From assembly GCA_037367355.1 (NCBI GenBank), contig CM074698.1, positions 3,968,001-4,032,000 of the forward strand: a stretch of 64,000 nt of DNA, given 5' to 3'. The translations under genes and the position numbers were made by a program. Source of the DNA: Neoscytalidium dimidiatum (Eukaryota > Ascomycota > Dothideomycetes > Botryosphaeriales > Botryosphaeriaceae). This document shows, piece after piece, positions 35,721 through 46,051 of the stretch; the first letter of the stretch is position 1, and each line of letters starts with the position of its first letter. The notes under the pieces were generated by a model. The model saw nothing but the letters and a program-made list of their open reading frames with translations. It searched no databases and was not told where the DNA came from.

Positions 35721-36227
35721 TCATCTCACCCCCCCAAAAACATCCCGCCCCTCGCCATCCCCCAGCGCCACGGCCCCCAACCACCCTCCCCACCCCCTCA
35801 CCACCATCCCGACCCTCCTCTCCATCCCCGCCGCCCCCATCTCCCCTCCTGAACCACCACTGCTAGAAGAAGAAACGCCCACCCACGCCCCCACCGCCGC
35901 GACCACCCCGGCCCCGTCCTCCCCCGGCACGCGCACCCACGCGTCCGCGCCGTCCACCCTCAGCACGTCGACGGGCACCGCGGCGCCGTGCGCGCCCAGG
36001 TGCTGCGCCAGCGCGGCGGTGAGGTGCTGGCGGAGGGTGAGGGCGTCGAGGGCCGGGGCGGCGGGCAGGGAGGCCGGGGGGCAGGCGTGCAGGGAGAGGT
36101 GGATGTAGGTCCAGGGGCTGCGGCGGGCGGTGTGGGCGAGGGCGGTTCGGGCGGAGGAGGAGGAGGTCGCAGAGGTCGTGGAGGTGAAGGATGTTGTTGG
36201 GCGGGAGAGCGGGAGGGTGGGCGGCAT
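35721..36227 (-). CDS. pop8: RNase P/MRP protein subunit, Pop8-like
   Basis: Intronless ORF of 168 residues. After a Ser/Thr-rich N-terminus the segment SPWTYIHLSLHACPP is followed by LDALTLRQHLTAALAQHLG, then AAVPVDVLRVDGADAWVRVP, GEDGAGVVAAVGAWVG and a Gly-rich tail. This strand-helix-strand layout matches fungal Pop8, a small protein subunit of nuclear RNase P and RNase MRP (tRNA 5' processing and rRNA processing). The tail (about 120-168) is low complexity, so the folded domain covers about residues 35-118. A GTGAGA overlapping the stop could be a splice donor, so the true C-terminus might differ. It is divergently arranged with the ES2 gene. Family assignment is from pattern recall, moderate confidence. 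Confidence 0.68.
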   Translation of the reverse strand: MPPTLPLSRPTTSFTSTTSATSSSSARTALAHTARRSPWTYIHLSLHACPPASLPAAPALDALTLRQHLTAALAQHLGAHGAAVPVDVLRVDGADAWVRVPGEDGAGVVAAVGAWVGVSSSSSGGSGGEMGAAGMERRVGMVVRGWGGWLGAVALGDGEGRDVFGGVR

Positions 36228-36835
36228 GGTTGGTGCGGGGGGTGGAGGCGGTTTTTTGCTTTGTTTTTTTAATGCCTCCTGTCGGGCGGTTGTCGGTAGG
36301 GATTGGGCTCGATTGATGTGTCGTGCGCGGCGAGAAGGGTTGAGGCTGCGGAGGTGGTGCTGCGACGGCAGGACGGTATTATGGAGCAGGACGACAACGT
36401 TTCGGCGGCGGGGAGTGGGCGAGGAGAATGGATGCGCGGGTTCGTCGAGGGACTTTGGAGCTGTGCCGCTCGGTTGCGGTTCCGAGCCGGACTGCAGGAG
36501 GTTTCAATTGCGGCGCGTAGAGAGTGAGCACAGTAGCAGGGTCGCGCGCAAAAAATGTGGGAGCTTTCCGGTAGGGCTGAAAGGCGGAGCGGCGCGGCGA
36601 TGACGCGGGCCGCCGCCGCATCATTTTTGGCCGCCGAACAACGGGGGGCGCGCCGCTGCTGCTGCTGCCTTCCACTTCACTTCATCTCTCCATCCTTACA
36701 CACAACCACCAACGCCCAGCGACACGACTGCCTACATGCCGCCCTGACAAATTCCACACCTGCGATCGCTACACGCAGCACGCTCTGCAGCCGCAGCCGC
36801 CATTCCACACCACCCACATACGCACATACGCAATC
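36228..36835. promoter_or_regulatory. Divergent promoter region between Pop8-like and ES2 genes
   Basis: 608 bp separate the two start codons, which face away from each other, so the promoters must lie here and may be shared. The interval is GC-rich on the left and becomes a C/A-rich leader with few ATGs before the ES2 start. A poly-T patch lies near 36262-36270. Confidence 0.55.
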
Positions 36836-38416
36836 ATGGCATCCCCATCCTCTTCCTCCTCGTCAACCAACAAACCCCCCACCACCGCACTCACCAAACG
36901 CCCCGCCGCCGGCGACGACGCCGCCGCCCTCATGCCTCCGCCACCGTCCCAGCCGCCGACCAAGCGCATCAAGCGGCCCCCCAAAGTCCTCTCCGAAGAC
37001 GCCTACACCGCCGCGCTCGACCACATCATCGCGCGCGACTTCTTCCCGGGCCTGCTCGAGAGCCGCGCGCAGGCCGACTTCCTCGACGCGCTCGACAGCC
37101 GCGACGGCGGCTGGATCCGCGAGGCCGCCGCCACCCTCACCCACGTCATGACGCCCGGGCCGGACGGGCGGCCGAGGGGCGGCCGAGGCAGGAGGGGCGT
37201 GAGCTTCGGTGCTGCTGCTGCTGCGGCGGCGGGTAGTACGCCCGCGAGGGCAGCGGCAGCGTCGACGCCAAGGGGGTGGGGCGGGGAGACGCCGGGCGTT
37301 GCGTCGACGCCGGGAAGGAGGGCGGAAGAGACGGAGGAAGAAGGGCGGCGGCGCGCGAGGGAGGACGAGATGCGCGGCTTGAGCCTGAACGCGTTCCAGG
37401 CGCGGTACACGTCCGAGGACAACGAGAGCTTCAACGCGCTGCTGGACGCGCAGAACCGCAGGCGCGCGGAGAAGTACCGGTTCCTGTGGCAGGGCAACAG
37501 GATCGAGTCGGGCCGCCAGATCGCGTGGCGGGAGCGCGAGGAGAAGCTGCTGAGGGCGGAGGGCGAGGCGGGCGGGCCGCGGGTCGCGAACAACGACCGC
37601 GCCCTCGTGCGCCGGGACCCCGAGGCGGAGAGGGACGCGGACGGCAGGAAGGCGATGGTGGATGTGCGCCCGGAGAGGCCGCGCAACGCGCTCATGTTCA
37701 CGCCCGACTCGGTCGAGGACACGCACGTCACGGTCGCGCAGCGGGCGCAGGACGAGAGCACCGCCCCGCCGAGGGCCATCGTCTACGACAACACGCGCCT
37801 GCCCGCCGCGGCGGTCGCTTCTGAGGACCCGGACAGCAGCGTGCCGCCCAGCCCGTCGCTGTCCGCCGTCAACGACGCCATCCGCGGCCGTCCTCGCCCG
37901 TCCGCGTCCGAGGCGGCCTACTCGGGCAGCGAGACCCCCCGCGTCAACGGCTACGCTTTCGTCGACGAGGACGACCCGGAGCCGGAGCCCGAACCGGCGC
38001 TCGACAGCTCCCTCCTCCAGCGTCTGGGCGTCACGGCCGACGCGTCGCCCAACCCGTTCAAGATCGCCCAGGCCAGCAGGAGGGAGGAGCTGCACCACAA
38101 GCTCGTCGACAGGAGCGCGAGGGCGAAAAGGGAGGGAGGGGCCGGCAGGATCGCGGCGCTCAGGGCGGAGGGCGCGTCGGGGGCGAAGACGCCGACGCCG
38201 AAGTTCGCGAGCAGCCCGGTCGTGGCGAGGGCCGGGGCGAGGGGCGCCGGCCTGACGCCCGCCGCGCAGCGGCTGTTCGCGAAGGTGGGCACGCCGAGGA
38301 GGGAGGGCGGCGCGTTCGGCGCGTTCGGCGGCGACGTGACGATGCCCGGGAGGAAGGGCGCGGAACGGGAGAAGGTGAGGTGGACGCCGACGCCGAAGGT
38401 TAGGAGGGCTGGGTGA
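36836..38416 (+). CDS. ES2/DGCR14 (Bis1-like) nuclear splicing-associated protein
   Basis: Intronless, 526 residues. Family members are nuclear proteins that associate with late (C-complex) spliceosomes. Family landmarks: after KRIKRPPKVLSEDAYTAALD comes HIIARDFFPGLLESRAQADF (about residues 61-83). Later come LSLNAFQARYTSEDNESF and NALLDAQNRRRAEKYRFLWQ (about 183-218), PRNALMFTPDSVEDT (about 283-297) and RAIVYDNTRLP. The C-terminus carries LTPAAQRLFAKVGTP and ends RWTPTPKVRRAG. The order and spacing fit a full-length member. An Ala/Gly-rich insert lies at about 115-165. Codons are very G/C-rich, so long antisense ORFs appear opposite it. Divergent neighbour of the Pop8-like gene; both act on RNA, but shared control is inference. 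Confidence 0.93.
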   Translation: MASPSSSSSSTNKPPTTALTKRPAAGDDAAALMPPPPSQPPTKRIKRPPKVLSEDAYTAALDHIIARDFFPGLLESRAQADFLDALDSRDGGWIREAAATLTHVMTPGPDGRPRGGRGRRGVSFGAAAAAAAGSTPARAAAASTPRGWGGETPGVASTPGRRAEETEEEGRRRAREDEMRGLSLNAFQARYTSEDNESFNALLDAQNRRRAEKYRFLWQGNRIESGRQIAWREREEKLLRAEGEAGGPRVANNDRALVRRDPEAERDADGRKAMVDVRPERPRNALMFTPDSVEDTHVTVAQRAQDESTAPPRAIVYDNTRLPAAAVASEDPDSSVPPSPSLSAVNDAIRGRPRPSASEAAYSGSETPRVNGYAFVDEDDPEPEPEPALDSSLLQRLGVTADASPNPFKIAQASRREELHHKLVDRSARAKREGGAGRIAALRAEGASGAKTPTPKFASSPVVARAGARGAGLTPAAQRLFAKVGTPRREGGAFGAFGGDVTMPGRKGAEREKVRWTPTPKVRRAG

Positions 38417-40934
38417 TTTGGTTTCGTCGGTTCATCGGCTGGGACATCAGCTGCGGGGTGTCGTTGAAAATATTCTTCCCGACGAGAGCGGAAGAGAGCA
38501 AGCGGATGGGCGGCGTAGAACAGGCGAAGGGGGGAGGGAAAAAAAAAAAAAGAGTCCGGTGTGGAAGAGCGGAGCCAGGGATGGTTCATTCTGATGTTTA
38601 TATACCCAATCCGTTCGGCGTGGCAGACGCTGGACGTAGATCTTGATATGCTCATTCCGAAATAGAGAGTGCATCTGAAAGATATGAGTTCCGCTTCAAG
38701 AACATTATTGCGATTTTGAAATATTGACACAGGATCGTTATTGTTAAGAGGTGGTGTTCAGGATACCCCATTCCTTGTTGATAGCGCGCTGACATCCCCG
38801 GGGAATTTTCTCTCTGTTTTTTTTTTTTTTTTTCCCCTTTCTCTCTCTCTTTCTCTTTCAAACTTTCAGATAGGCACTTAAAGAATGAATAGTAATTCTT
38901 TAGATGGAAATAAGAAGAAAGCGTCCTGTCAACTCGTTAAAGTGTGCTCAGAAACTCCAAGGTCACAGTTTAAACTATGGGAGACTTTATACATTCTATA
39001 TGCTATTCCAAGAGATCATTAAGAACACATTAAAAGAGCTAGTGGATGATTATAAACTAGTTGTCGTATAGATTCTTTGACAAGCAGAAGTGAGCGCTTC
39101 ATTTCATCTCTTTTCTCCTTGGACCGGCTGCGTGTGAAAGCAAGACTAATTTGCCGTGGCATCGCTACAAGGGCATCCTTCAAGGATTAGGGAACGGCTG
39201 GCTTGCATTCGCCAACATCGTGAAGTTCACGAGACATGCTCATAAAAATTTGCTTGCTTGCAAGCAACTCATCAGAGCGCCCGCCGTTCTAGCCTCTTTG
39301 TAAGATGGCTCTCCTGATGACATTGCGAATGCCAAGCGAATTACTTGGCCTCATCTTGACTGATGCAAGAGCATTGGCAATGCCTGAACCGTTCACATAT
39401 TCACCATGGCGGTCGAAAGAGGGAATCGTCGTTTGGTCTTGACATTCATCTCGAAAAGTTCGAATAGCCCAGCTGCCGAAGCAGATCCCGATCGTGACTA
39501 CTAAGTCGACAAACGATACCGAAGGCCAACCTGAACCTGACACATATGTATTTTCTAGGCTATTGCAATGAATGAGCCTAGCGTGACGGAATAGGGAATA
39601 ATAATAACACATTTTGCCCTTCACGTGAAGGGCACTTCTGTGGACCGGCGCGAGGACGCACCAAAGGAACGAGATAAGACCGCATAGATGGTCGAAATCG
39701 ACTGTCATAACCATCCGTTATCCCCGCCGAGGAACACGACCGATCGTCCAGACCTAGCTGGGCTGTCGAACCGAGTCGAAGGAGGCACACCGATGGAGGC
39801 GCGTGAGGTGGGCGGCATTACCAACAGCGCGGATAGGAAAAAGAAATGCATACGACACAGCCTCACCCGCGCTAAATTTTCCCGGGGTGGGGGAGGGGGA
39901 GGGGGCAAAAAAAAAAAATAGAAGCAAAAAAACTCAAATCATGAGCGCGAAGGGAATTTTTCCAGCCTTCACATTTCGAGGCGTAAGAAAGAAAAGTCGC
40001 CGCAAGACGCGCGATGACGCAGATGCCTCGCGGCCCTTTATCCTTTTCTTCACCAGATGGGGGACGGGGTTCGGCAAGCCCGTCCGAGCCTAACGGACCT
40101 GCTATATATGATCCGCAGATTAAGTCCCACACATTTATTACCGCTCGCTCTGGTGGGTGTACCTCTGCGCATGAATGAGTGGCTGGGGGGGGTGGGGAGG
40201 GAGGGGGACCACCGGCGATGAACCGCTTAGCCACGGACCGTTCGTGCATGAGGCAAAAAAAAAAAGTAGTGAGGTAGCGCGTCCTTTTTTTTTTAAGGGC
40301 AATGCTCCTACCTTGCTTGGATATCATTGCTACTATTGGCAATAGTAATTGCATATTGCCGAGGTAGGGGGGAAAAGAGGGAAGAGACGATGAAACCCAC
40401 GTTCCTGAAAACCGGGAACGCTAACCGCCGAGGTGGGGAATGGAGCATTACTTAAAAAAGAAGGTGGGAAGGCGACGGATGGGTGTGAGGCGAAGGCGAG
40501 AGAGCACGTGGGGTGTTTGGCGGTGTGACAGGTGCATTGAAGGGTGCGTAAAAGGGAGGAATATGGAGGGTAGGAAAAGGTTAAGATCCCGCAAGACCTT
40601 TGATGAATCGTCGGACCAGGGATGCAGAAGTATAGCGTGTTTTATGTGGGAGAGATGGAGAGAGGTGAGGAAGATGCCCGTGGCGGGTTGAGACATGATG
40701 TGCACATCTCCGGAGGGTTCTCCGTGACGATTGCATCACACCCCTGCAGCTCCGTCCACAGCTTGAACTGCCCTTTTCCTACTCATGGCATTGAATTTGG
40801 GTGATCTTTCAGCATCCTGCAATCATCTACAAACACCTCCTCCTGAGCCGGTGAAATCACTTGCAGCGGTTGTTACCGCTATCGATGAAGCTACCTCCCG
40901 TCTGTAGCCAGCCACTATCCGGCACTTACCCGCT
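38417..40934. other. 2.5-kb intergenic region between ES2 and tubulin cofactor B (convergent 3' ends)
   Basis: No gene supported. About 38.65-39.3 kb is visibly less GC-rich. A run of about 17 T at 38817-38833 is followed by a CT-rich tract to 38859, and poly-A runs occur near 38540, 39907, 40255 and 40285. An ORF of 141 codons (39714-39289, -) shows no domain. Confidence 0.5.
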
Positions 40935-43205
40935 TTATATCTCCTCCATCTCCTCCGCAAACTCGTCCACAACCGGGAAATTGCCGACCTCAATCTTCTC
41001 GGGCCGGACAAAAACGCCGCAGTTGGGCTTACACTCGAAATATCTGACGCCCTTCGCGCTGCCGTCATTCTTGCCTGTCGGCTCATCCAGCGTCACGCCG
41101 ACCCAGGGGCCTGCTGGCGGTGGGAGCTCTGGAATGGGACCAACGAAAGAGACGGTGCCGCGGCGGCCGTCGGTGGCTTCAGGCAGGAGCTGAACGCGGG
41201 AGCCTACGGTGATGCCTGTTGGTATTGGATATGTGCGGTCAGTGGGGCTTCGTAGATGTAAATATAAACCCGATCGGATGGTTGGTTCCGATGAATCTGG
41301 AGGAAGAAGGAGGAGGCTTTGTGGCGTTCGTGGTTTGATTTCGGCGCTGGACCCTCAGCTGGGGCTGTGTGCTGGGCCTGCTGTGGGGAACGTGCCGGAA
41401 CGGTGATTACGAATGCTGACAGAGAGCAGGGGCAGGACAACGCGAAAGAGAATGGAGTCATGAGAGTGAATACAAGCAGGCGAACAGCCGGGTGGAGGTG
41501 GGGGCCAGGGAAACGTGATCCGAGTGAATGACCCTTGGGCCAGGACTCCACCATGCTTCGCTTTTCTCCACCGTGACAACGCAGCACGAAAAGGCGCCGA
41601 ACAGCAGTAGGAAAGGGGAAAAAGCAAAAAGCAAAATCAAAAAAGTCAAATATACAGGGCGGAAAACCGGGTGCATGATGATGACAGGCGTACCTCTCTC
41701 CTCGACTTCGCGCTCTAGGGCTTTTACTTTCTGCTCCTCGATGCTTGGCGCGTTCGGGTCGAAGCGGCCAAGCTTTTGAGCTTTCTTCCAGGCCAGCACG
41801 CTGTCCTTCCGATGCTCATACTCGTCCTCGGGCATCACGTACTTCTGAACCGAGGAAACATCGGTGAAGTCGGTGCGCGCGGCGGCGGGGCGCGTGTCGT
41901 CGACCTGTTCGGCATGTGCCAAGAGACGTCAGTGGTGGGCTTGCGAGAAAGATGACAAATGTAAACGGGCAGTTCAACGATATTGCTCAGGCTCAACAAA
42001 GGAAGTGATGCGCTGGCGGATTGCGGTAGTGATTGGCCGGAGCAAGTGACAAGCAGTAGTTTTACCGCAGCTTGGACAGCTCGCACTGGAGGAACGATAA
42101 CGTCGCGGGCCGGGGAGCAGATGCAATTAAGGGTATAGGTCACTAGGGCGCTGCGAGGCCCCCAGCCGGCGGGCGATTCATGTGAACACGAAAGTATCCG
42201 TCGCTCTGGGTCGTCTGCATGAATGCGCACGCCTCGCGGAGGCAGACGAATAGGTCGTGTGCATATGATCAGTGTTCACTGAGGAGTGACCAGCTCGCCG
42301 CATATGCCAGCGGCGATCGGTTGACGCGCAACGCTTCGGCCGGCTCTCGCAAGGAACAGGGAGCGTGCAGGCGAGATCCAGATGAGCACGCAAGCGCTGG
42401 CACCGGCTGTGGGGGCGGCGGCTCGGCTCCCAGGGTGTTGCCCGTTGCCGGCTCAGCTGCCTCAGCATCCCAAACGGGCGGAGCCCAGGAAAGCAGCCCT
42501 GCGCAGGTGCAGAAAACGGGACGGGCGAGGGGGGCGGGCATCAGGGGGATCCGCGGGCGGAGAACACCCCAATGCAGAAAAGCAATATCGGCGCGCCTTT
42601 GGATTCCTGAGGCTTCAGCTGCGTGAAGCTGGCGGTACCTGCAGCCTCGTCGTCGGCCATTGAGACTGTGATCTTCGGATCTGCTGCTGTGCTTCGAGTG
42701 ATCACGTCGATCATGGCCAAGCGGGTAGTGGCCCGTCTTCCGCTGCTACACAAGACGCACGGGATGCAATAAGAAAAAAAAAAAAAAATTAAGGGGTGAC
42801 AAAAGCAGAGCGGAGCGGCGCCACGATGAGCACTGGTCGAGGAAGGCGGGCGGTTTTAAACTCGCGAGCAGGGCCAATCTGGGGATACGAGCGGCGGCGA
42901 GTCGAGGCGGTTGATACTGGAGCCGAGAGGAGGGAGGAAACGGAGCGACTTACGTAGATCTCGGCGTAAGGCTGCAAAGGAAAGGAGGACAGGGCGGTGG
43001 CATCTTCATTGGCGGCGTCAAGGGGCACGGGGGCCTGCGAGCCGATCCGCAGGGAGAGCTTCTGACAGGAGGCGGGAATGCCGGTGACAGGCTCGAGTCG
43101 GGTCTTCAGGTGCGAGAGCGACCAGGCGGGCGAGATGCGGCGCTCGCTGCGGGTGTTGGGCGAAGAAACGAGCAGGGGCACATCCTGGGCGGGCTGGAGG
43201 GACAT
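40935..43205 (-). CDS. Tubulin-folding cofactor B (UBL plus CAP-Gly protein)
   Basis: Post-chaperonin tubulin folding factor that handles alpha-tubulin; cytosolic (Alf1/Alp11/TBCB family). Exons 43205-42954, 41904-41694 and 41215-40935 give 247 residues, the usual length. The N-terminal ubiquitin-like domain is VPLLVSSPNTRSERRISPAW, SLSHLKTRLEPVTGIPASCQ and so on through LQPYAEIY (1-84). It continues directly into VDDTRPAAARTDFTDVSSVQ and KYVMPEDEYEHRKDSVLAWK. The C-terminal CAP-Gly domain (about 158-232) has GRRGTVSFVGPIP, GPWVGVTLDEPTGKNDGSAK, GVRYFECKPNCGVFVRPEKI and ends EEMEEI. The introns are 1,049 and 478 nt, exceptional for this window, yet donors, branch points and phases are good. 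Domain continuity across intron 1 rules out a missing conserved exon. Confidence 0.95.
41905..42953 (-). other. Long intron 1 of the tubulin cofactor B gene
   Basis: 1,049 nt, donor GTAAGTCGC at 42953, branch-like CACTGACGTC and acceptor CCGAACAG ending at 41905. It contains a 16-A run near 42775-42790 and GC-rich ORFs, including one on the sense strand starting at the ATG at 42714. No transposon signature was recognised. Confidence 0.75.
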
Positions 43206-43497
43206 GGTGGCTGGCAGCGCTGGAGTTGTCGCGCGGTGCGGGCTGACCGGTGGGCCACGGTGCAGCTGAGGGGCTTTTTTTTTTTCTTCTCCTGTAGGAT
43301 GTTGGTCTGCGAGGCGGTGGAGTGCTAGAGGCAGTTCGGCGTCGGCGCAGGCGTTGGCGTTGGCGTGGAGGTGGGCGGAGGGCTGGGGTCGGCTGGCGCG
43401 GCGTGGGCGGGATGCGGATTTGGCCGTTGCGAACGGGCGGGCGGTTTAGATTGAGTGTCGGAGGTTTGGGCTGGTGGTTTCGCGGGGAGTAGCCTAG

Positions 43498-43551
43498 GGT
43501 GACGGGTGACGGGTGACGGGTGACGGAGACGGTGACGGAGACGGCGAGGAG
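43498..43551 (+). repeat. GGGTGAC heptamer minisatellite
   Basis: Four exact copies of a seven-base unit followed by degenerate GGAGACGGTGAC copies, about 300 bases upstream of the tubulin cofactor B start. Confidence 0.85.
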
Positions 43552-44373
43552 AGGCAGGCCAGCAGCGCGCACCGACAGGCTGGTAACCAATGCGCCGGTG
43601 ACAGGGCGATCTCTGGGCTGGCCGGGCTGGGCTGTGGCTTTGGGCGCTTTGGCGCGCGCCGGCGGCGTTTAGGCGGGAGCAGAGGGGCAGCAGCGGGCGG
43701 AGGGAGGGGCCTGAGGGGCATCTAGTGCCCGGAAGGCTGCTGCCAGGCGGCGGCAGACGGGCATGGTGCTCGCGTGCGAGGGCGGCCGGCGCGGGCGTTT
43801 GGCAGGTGGTGCGGGCGGCTGGCGGGCATGTCGCCTCCTTCCAGCGCAGCGCCAGATCGATCCGGCCCTGGACATGTTGTATTCGCAGCAGCAGCAGATG
43901 GCAGATGGCAGATGGCAGTGATGAGGCGGTTCGGCCCTATGGTGCGCGCGCTTGGCGCATGAAAGGCATGGAATGCTCCGGACTACCATGTACTGTACAT
44001 ACAGCACGCGGACGCCGCGTCCTCCAACCACCGCGCGAGGCCTCACCGCCATTGCTCCACGAACCATTTGACAGCCGCCATGCGTCATGGCCCCAGCCGT
44101 GCTCGGCCTGTTCATCCCGCGCCCTCGCCCACGGCGTGTCGGATGACTTGCGCTGCGCATCGCGTGGATCCCGCGGGAATCTGGAGATGCGTCGCGGATG
44201 GGGGGTGCGTGCGCGCGCTGGGACAGACGACGACGGCCAGGCCGGGCCAGCGACAAGGACGGGACGAGATGAGACGAGACGCGACGAGACGAGCCTCCAG
44301 CGCGATGAGATGAGATCCGATGTGCACAACTGCCGAGCGGCCATGCTGGGCTGCCGAGGGCTGGCGCGCGCGG

Positions 44374-44471
44374 GCTAGGGCAAGGGCAAGGGCACGGGCA
44401 CGGGCACAGACGGTGCTTCGTCGTCGCCGTCTTCTTTTTCTCCTTCTTCTCCTTCTTCTTCTTCTTCTTCT
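44374..44471 (+). repeat. GGGCAA/GGGCAC hexamers followed by a (CTT)n tract
   Basis: Six-base G-rich units at 44374-44408 are followed by a pyrimidine tract dominated by CTT at about 44431-44471, giving a sharp purine/pyrimidine strand asymmetry. Confidence 0.8.
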
Positions 44472-44560
44472 AGCCGGCACTGACTGGCGCTGGGCCGGGC
44501 TGGCTGGGCCGGCTGGGCTGGCAGCCTAGCGGGCCTCCCGCGGCTAGGCTGGCAGTAGTG

Positions 44561-44613
44561 TTGGTGCTGGTGCTGGTGCTGGTGCTGGTGCTGGTGCTGG
44601 TGCTGATGCTGGT
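44561..44613 (+). repeat. (TGGTGC)n hexamer repeat
   Basis: About eight nearly perfect copies of a six-base unit, with one TGATGC variant near the end. Confidence 0.85.
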
Positions 44614-44864
44614 GGACATTGCTGTTCTGAGCTCCCTTGGTCTCTCGTCCGTCATCCGTCTGAATATTGGGCGTCAACCCAACCGCTTTGGCGGGTCTGC
44701 CTTAGCCCATTACGCCATGCTCAGGAATAGCAGCCCAGGTGAAACCGGTTCTATCTCCACCACATGGCTCCCAAATGCGTCACGCCACGCCCTCCGAAGC
44801 AACGTGTTCCTGGCCACGCCTCACGTGCCGAGTTGCACCGCGCCCAAGCCGACAGACTGCACGC

Positions 44865-44921
44865 CTGCACCTGCACCTGCACCTGCACCTGCACCTGCAC
44901 CTGCACCTGCGCCTGCGCCTG
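44865..44921 (+). repeat. (CTGCAC)n hexamer repeat
   Basis: About nine copies of a six-base unit, the last two changed to CTGCGC. Confidence 0.85.
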
Positions 44922-44956
44922 CTCGTCCAGTCCATTGCGCCGCGGACCGGCCGACG

Positions 44957-45126
44957 GCAGCAGTAGTAGTAGTAGCAGCAGCAGCACCCACCACTACCAC
45001 CACCACCACCACCACCACCACCACCACCACCACCACTACCAGCACTGGCACCGGCACCAGCACCAACAGAACAACCGGGAATTGCCTTGGTCAGTGCCGC
45101 TGCCGCCGCCGCCGCCGCCGCCGCCC
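44957..45126 (+). repeat. Compound trinucleotide repeat: AGT/AGC, CAC, then CCG
   Basis: A short (AGT/AGC)n block is followed by a long (CAC)n block at about 44987-45040. A mixed CACCGG/CAGCAC part follows, then (CCG)n at about 45098-45126. Confidence 0.85.
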
Positions 45127-45984
45127 GTTTCACCTCGCACTCATCGCCTTCCCAACGCCCTCACCGCTCCCTCACGCCAATCTCTGATTTGATTTCGGAT
45201 CCCGCATCGTATTATTTTCCTGTGTATTGTAGGCACTTCCCTGCCCGGCTGCGCAGATCTGCCACTGCCACTGCCACGGCCGCCGCCGCCAGGTCATCAC
45301 GCTTGCATCCGAGAGAACCAACTTCCAGCATCCCTGGAGCAGTTCACCGCTCCAGCGCCCTCCTGACTGGCTGCCTCAACACCCACCGCATCGTCATGCT
45401 CCCACCTCCCACGCCGACCCAGCTGCTAGCAGTCCACCACCCAGCCTTCCCAACCGCTACCCAGATGCCCGTTGCCCGTTCCCACATTCCCCGTTCCTTG
45501 CCCGCGCTCACTCACGCTCTCACCATTGCAAATGCTGCGAGGCCCCAGACACGTCAGCAGCTGCAGCGCTGGCCGCAGTCCGCTGGCTTCTGGCTTCTCG
45601 CCGCTGCCGCTGCCGCCGCCGACGCCGACGCCGACGCCTGTCCGCATCGTGCCTGGCCTGAGGACACAATCGGTGAATCGCCTGTCCATCTGTCTGTCTG
45701 CCCCGCCGCGCGTGGGCCCGGACGTCCGCGTCGGATCCGCAAGCAAGCATCGTGCACTGCGCACCGGGCCTGGCGGGCGATCCTAGCAGTGTGCGCTCTG
45801 TGGCGCCGCCGCGCCCATCATGCATGAACATCGTTGCCCAGCGCCAGTGCTAAGGAAAGCATCAAATTTTCCGTTCGCCTGGTCGCATCATGTTTCCCTC
45901 ACCACTGATCCCCTTCTTATTTGCCCTTCCCGCGCCGCCGGGCCCTGCTTATGCTTCTTGGGAGTAGCTGGCTGTATTCGCAAG

Positions 45985-46051
45985 CACGGCACTTGCACTT
46001 GCACCTGCACTGGCGCTGGCACTGGCGCTGGCACTGGCACTTGTACGTACT
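45985..46051 (+). repeat. Degenerate hexamer repeat (GCACTT, GCACCT, GGCGCT, GGCACT)
   Basis: Consecutive six-base units with drifting sequence over about 65 bases. Similar CTGGCACT units continue loosely to 46135. Confidence 0.7.

Noticed and set aside
36863..38098. 411-codon minus-strand ORF opposite ES2
   Set aside because: Antisense shadow of a very GC-rich gene with G/C-ending codons; the sense strand carries clear ES2 family motifs.
44558..45827. Repeat-driven plus-strand ORFs upstream of the Myb gene
   Set aside because: Composed of Leu-Val, Thr, His and Ala runs translated from microsatellites; one begins at a non-ATG codon; no domain or splice continuity.
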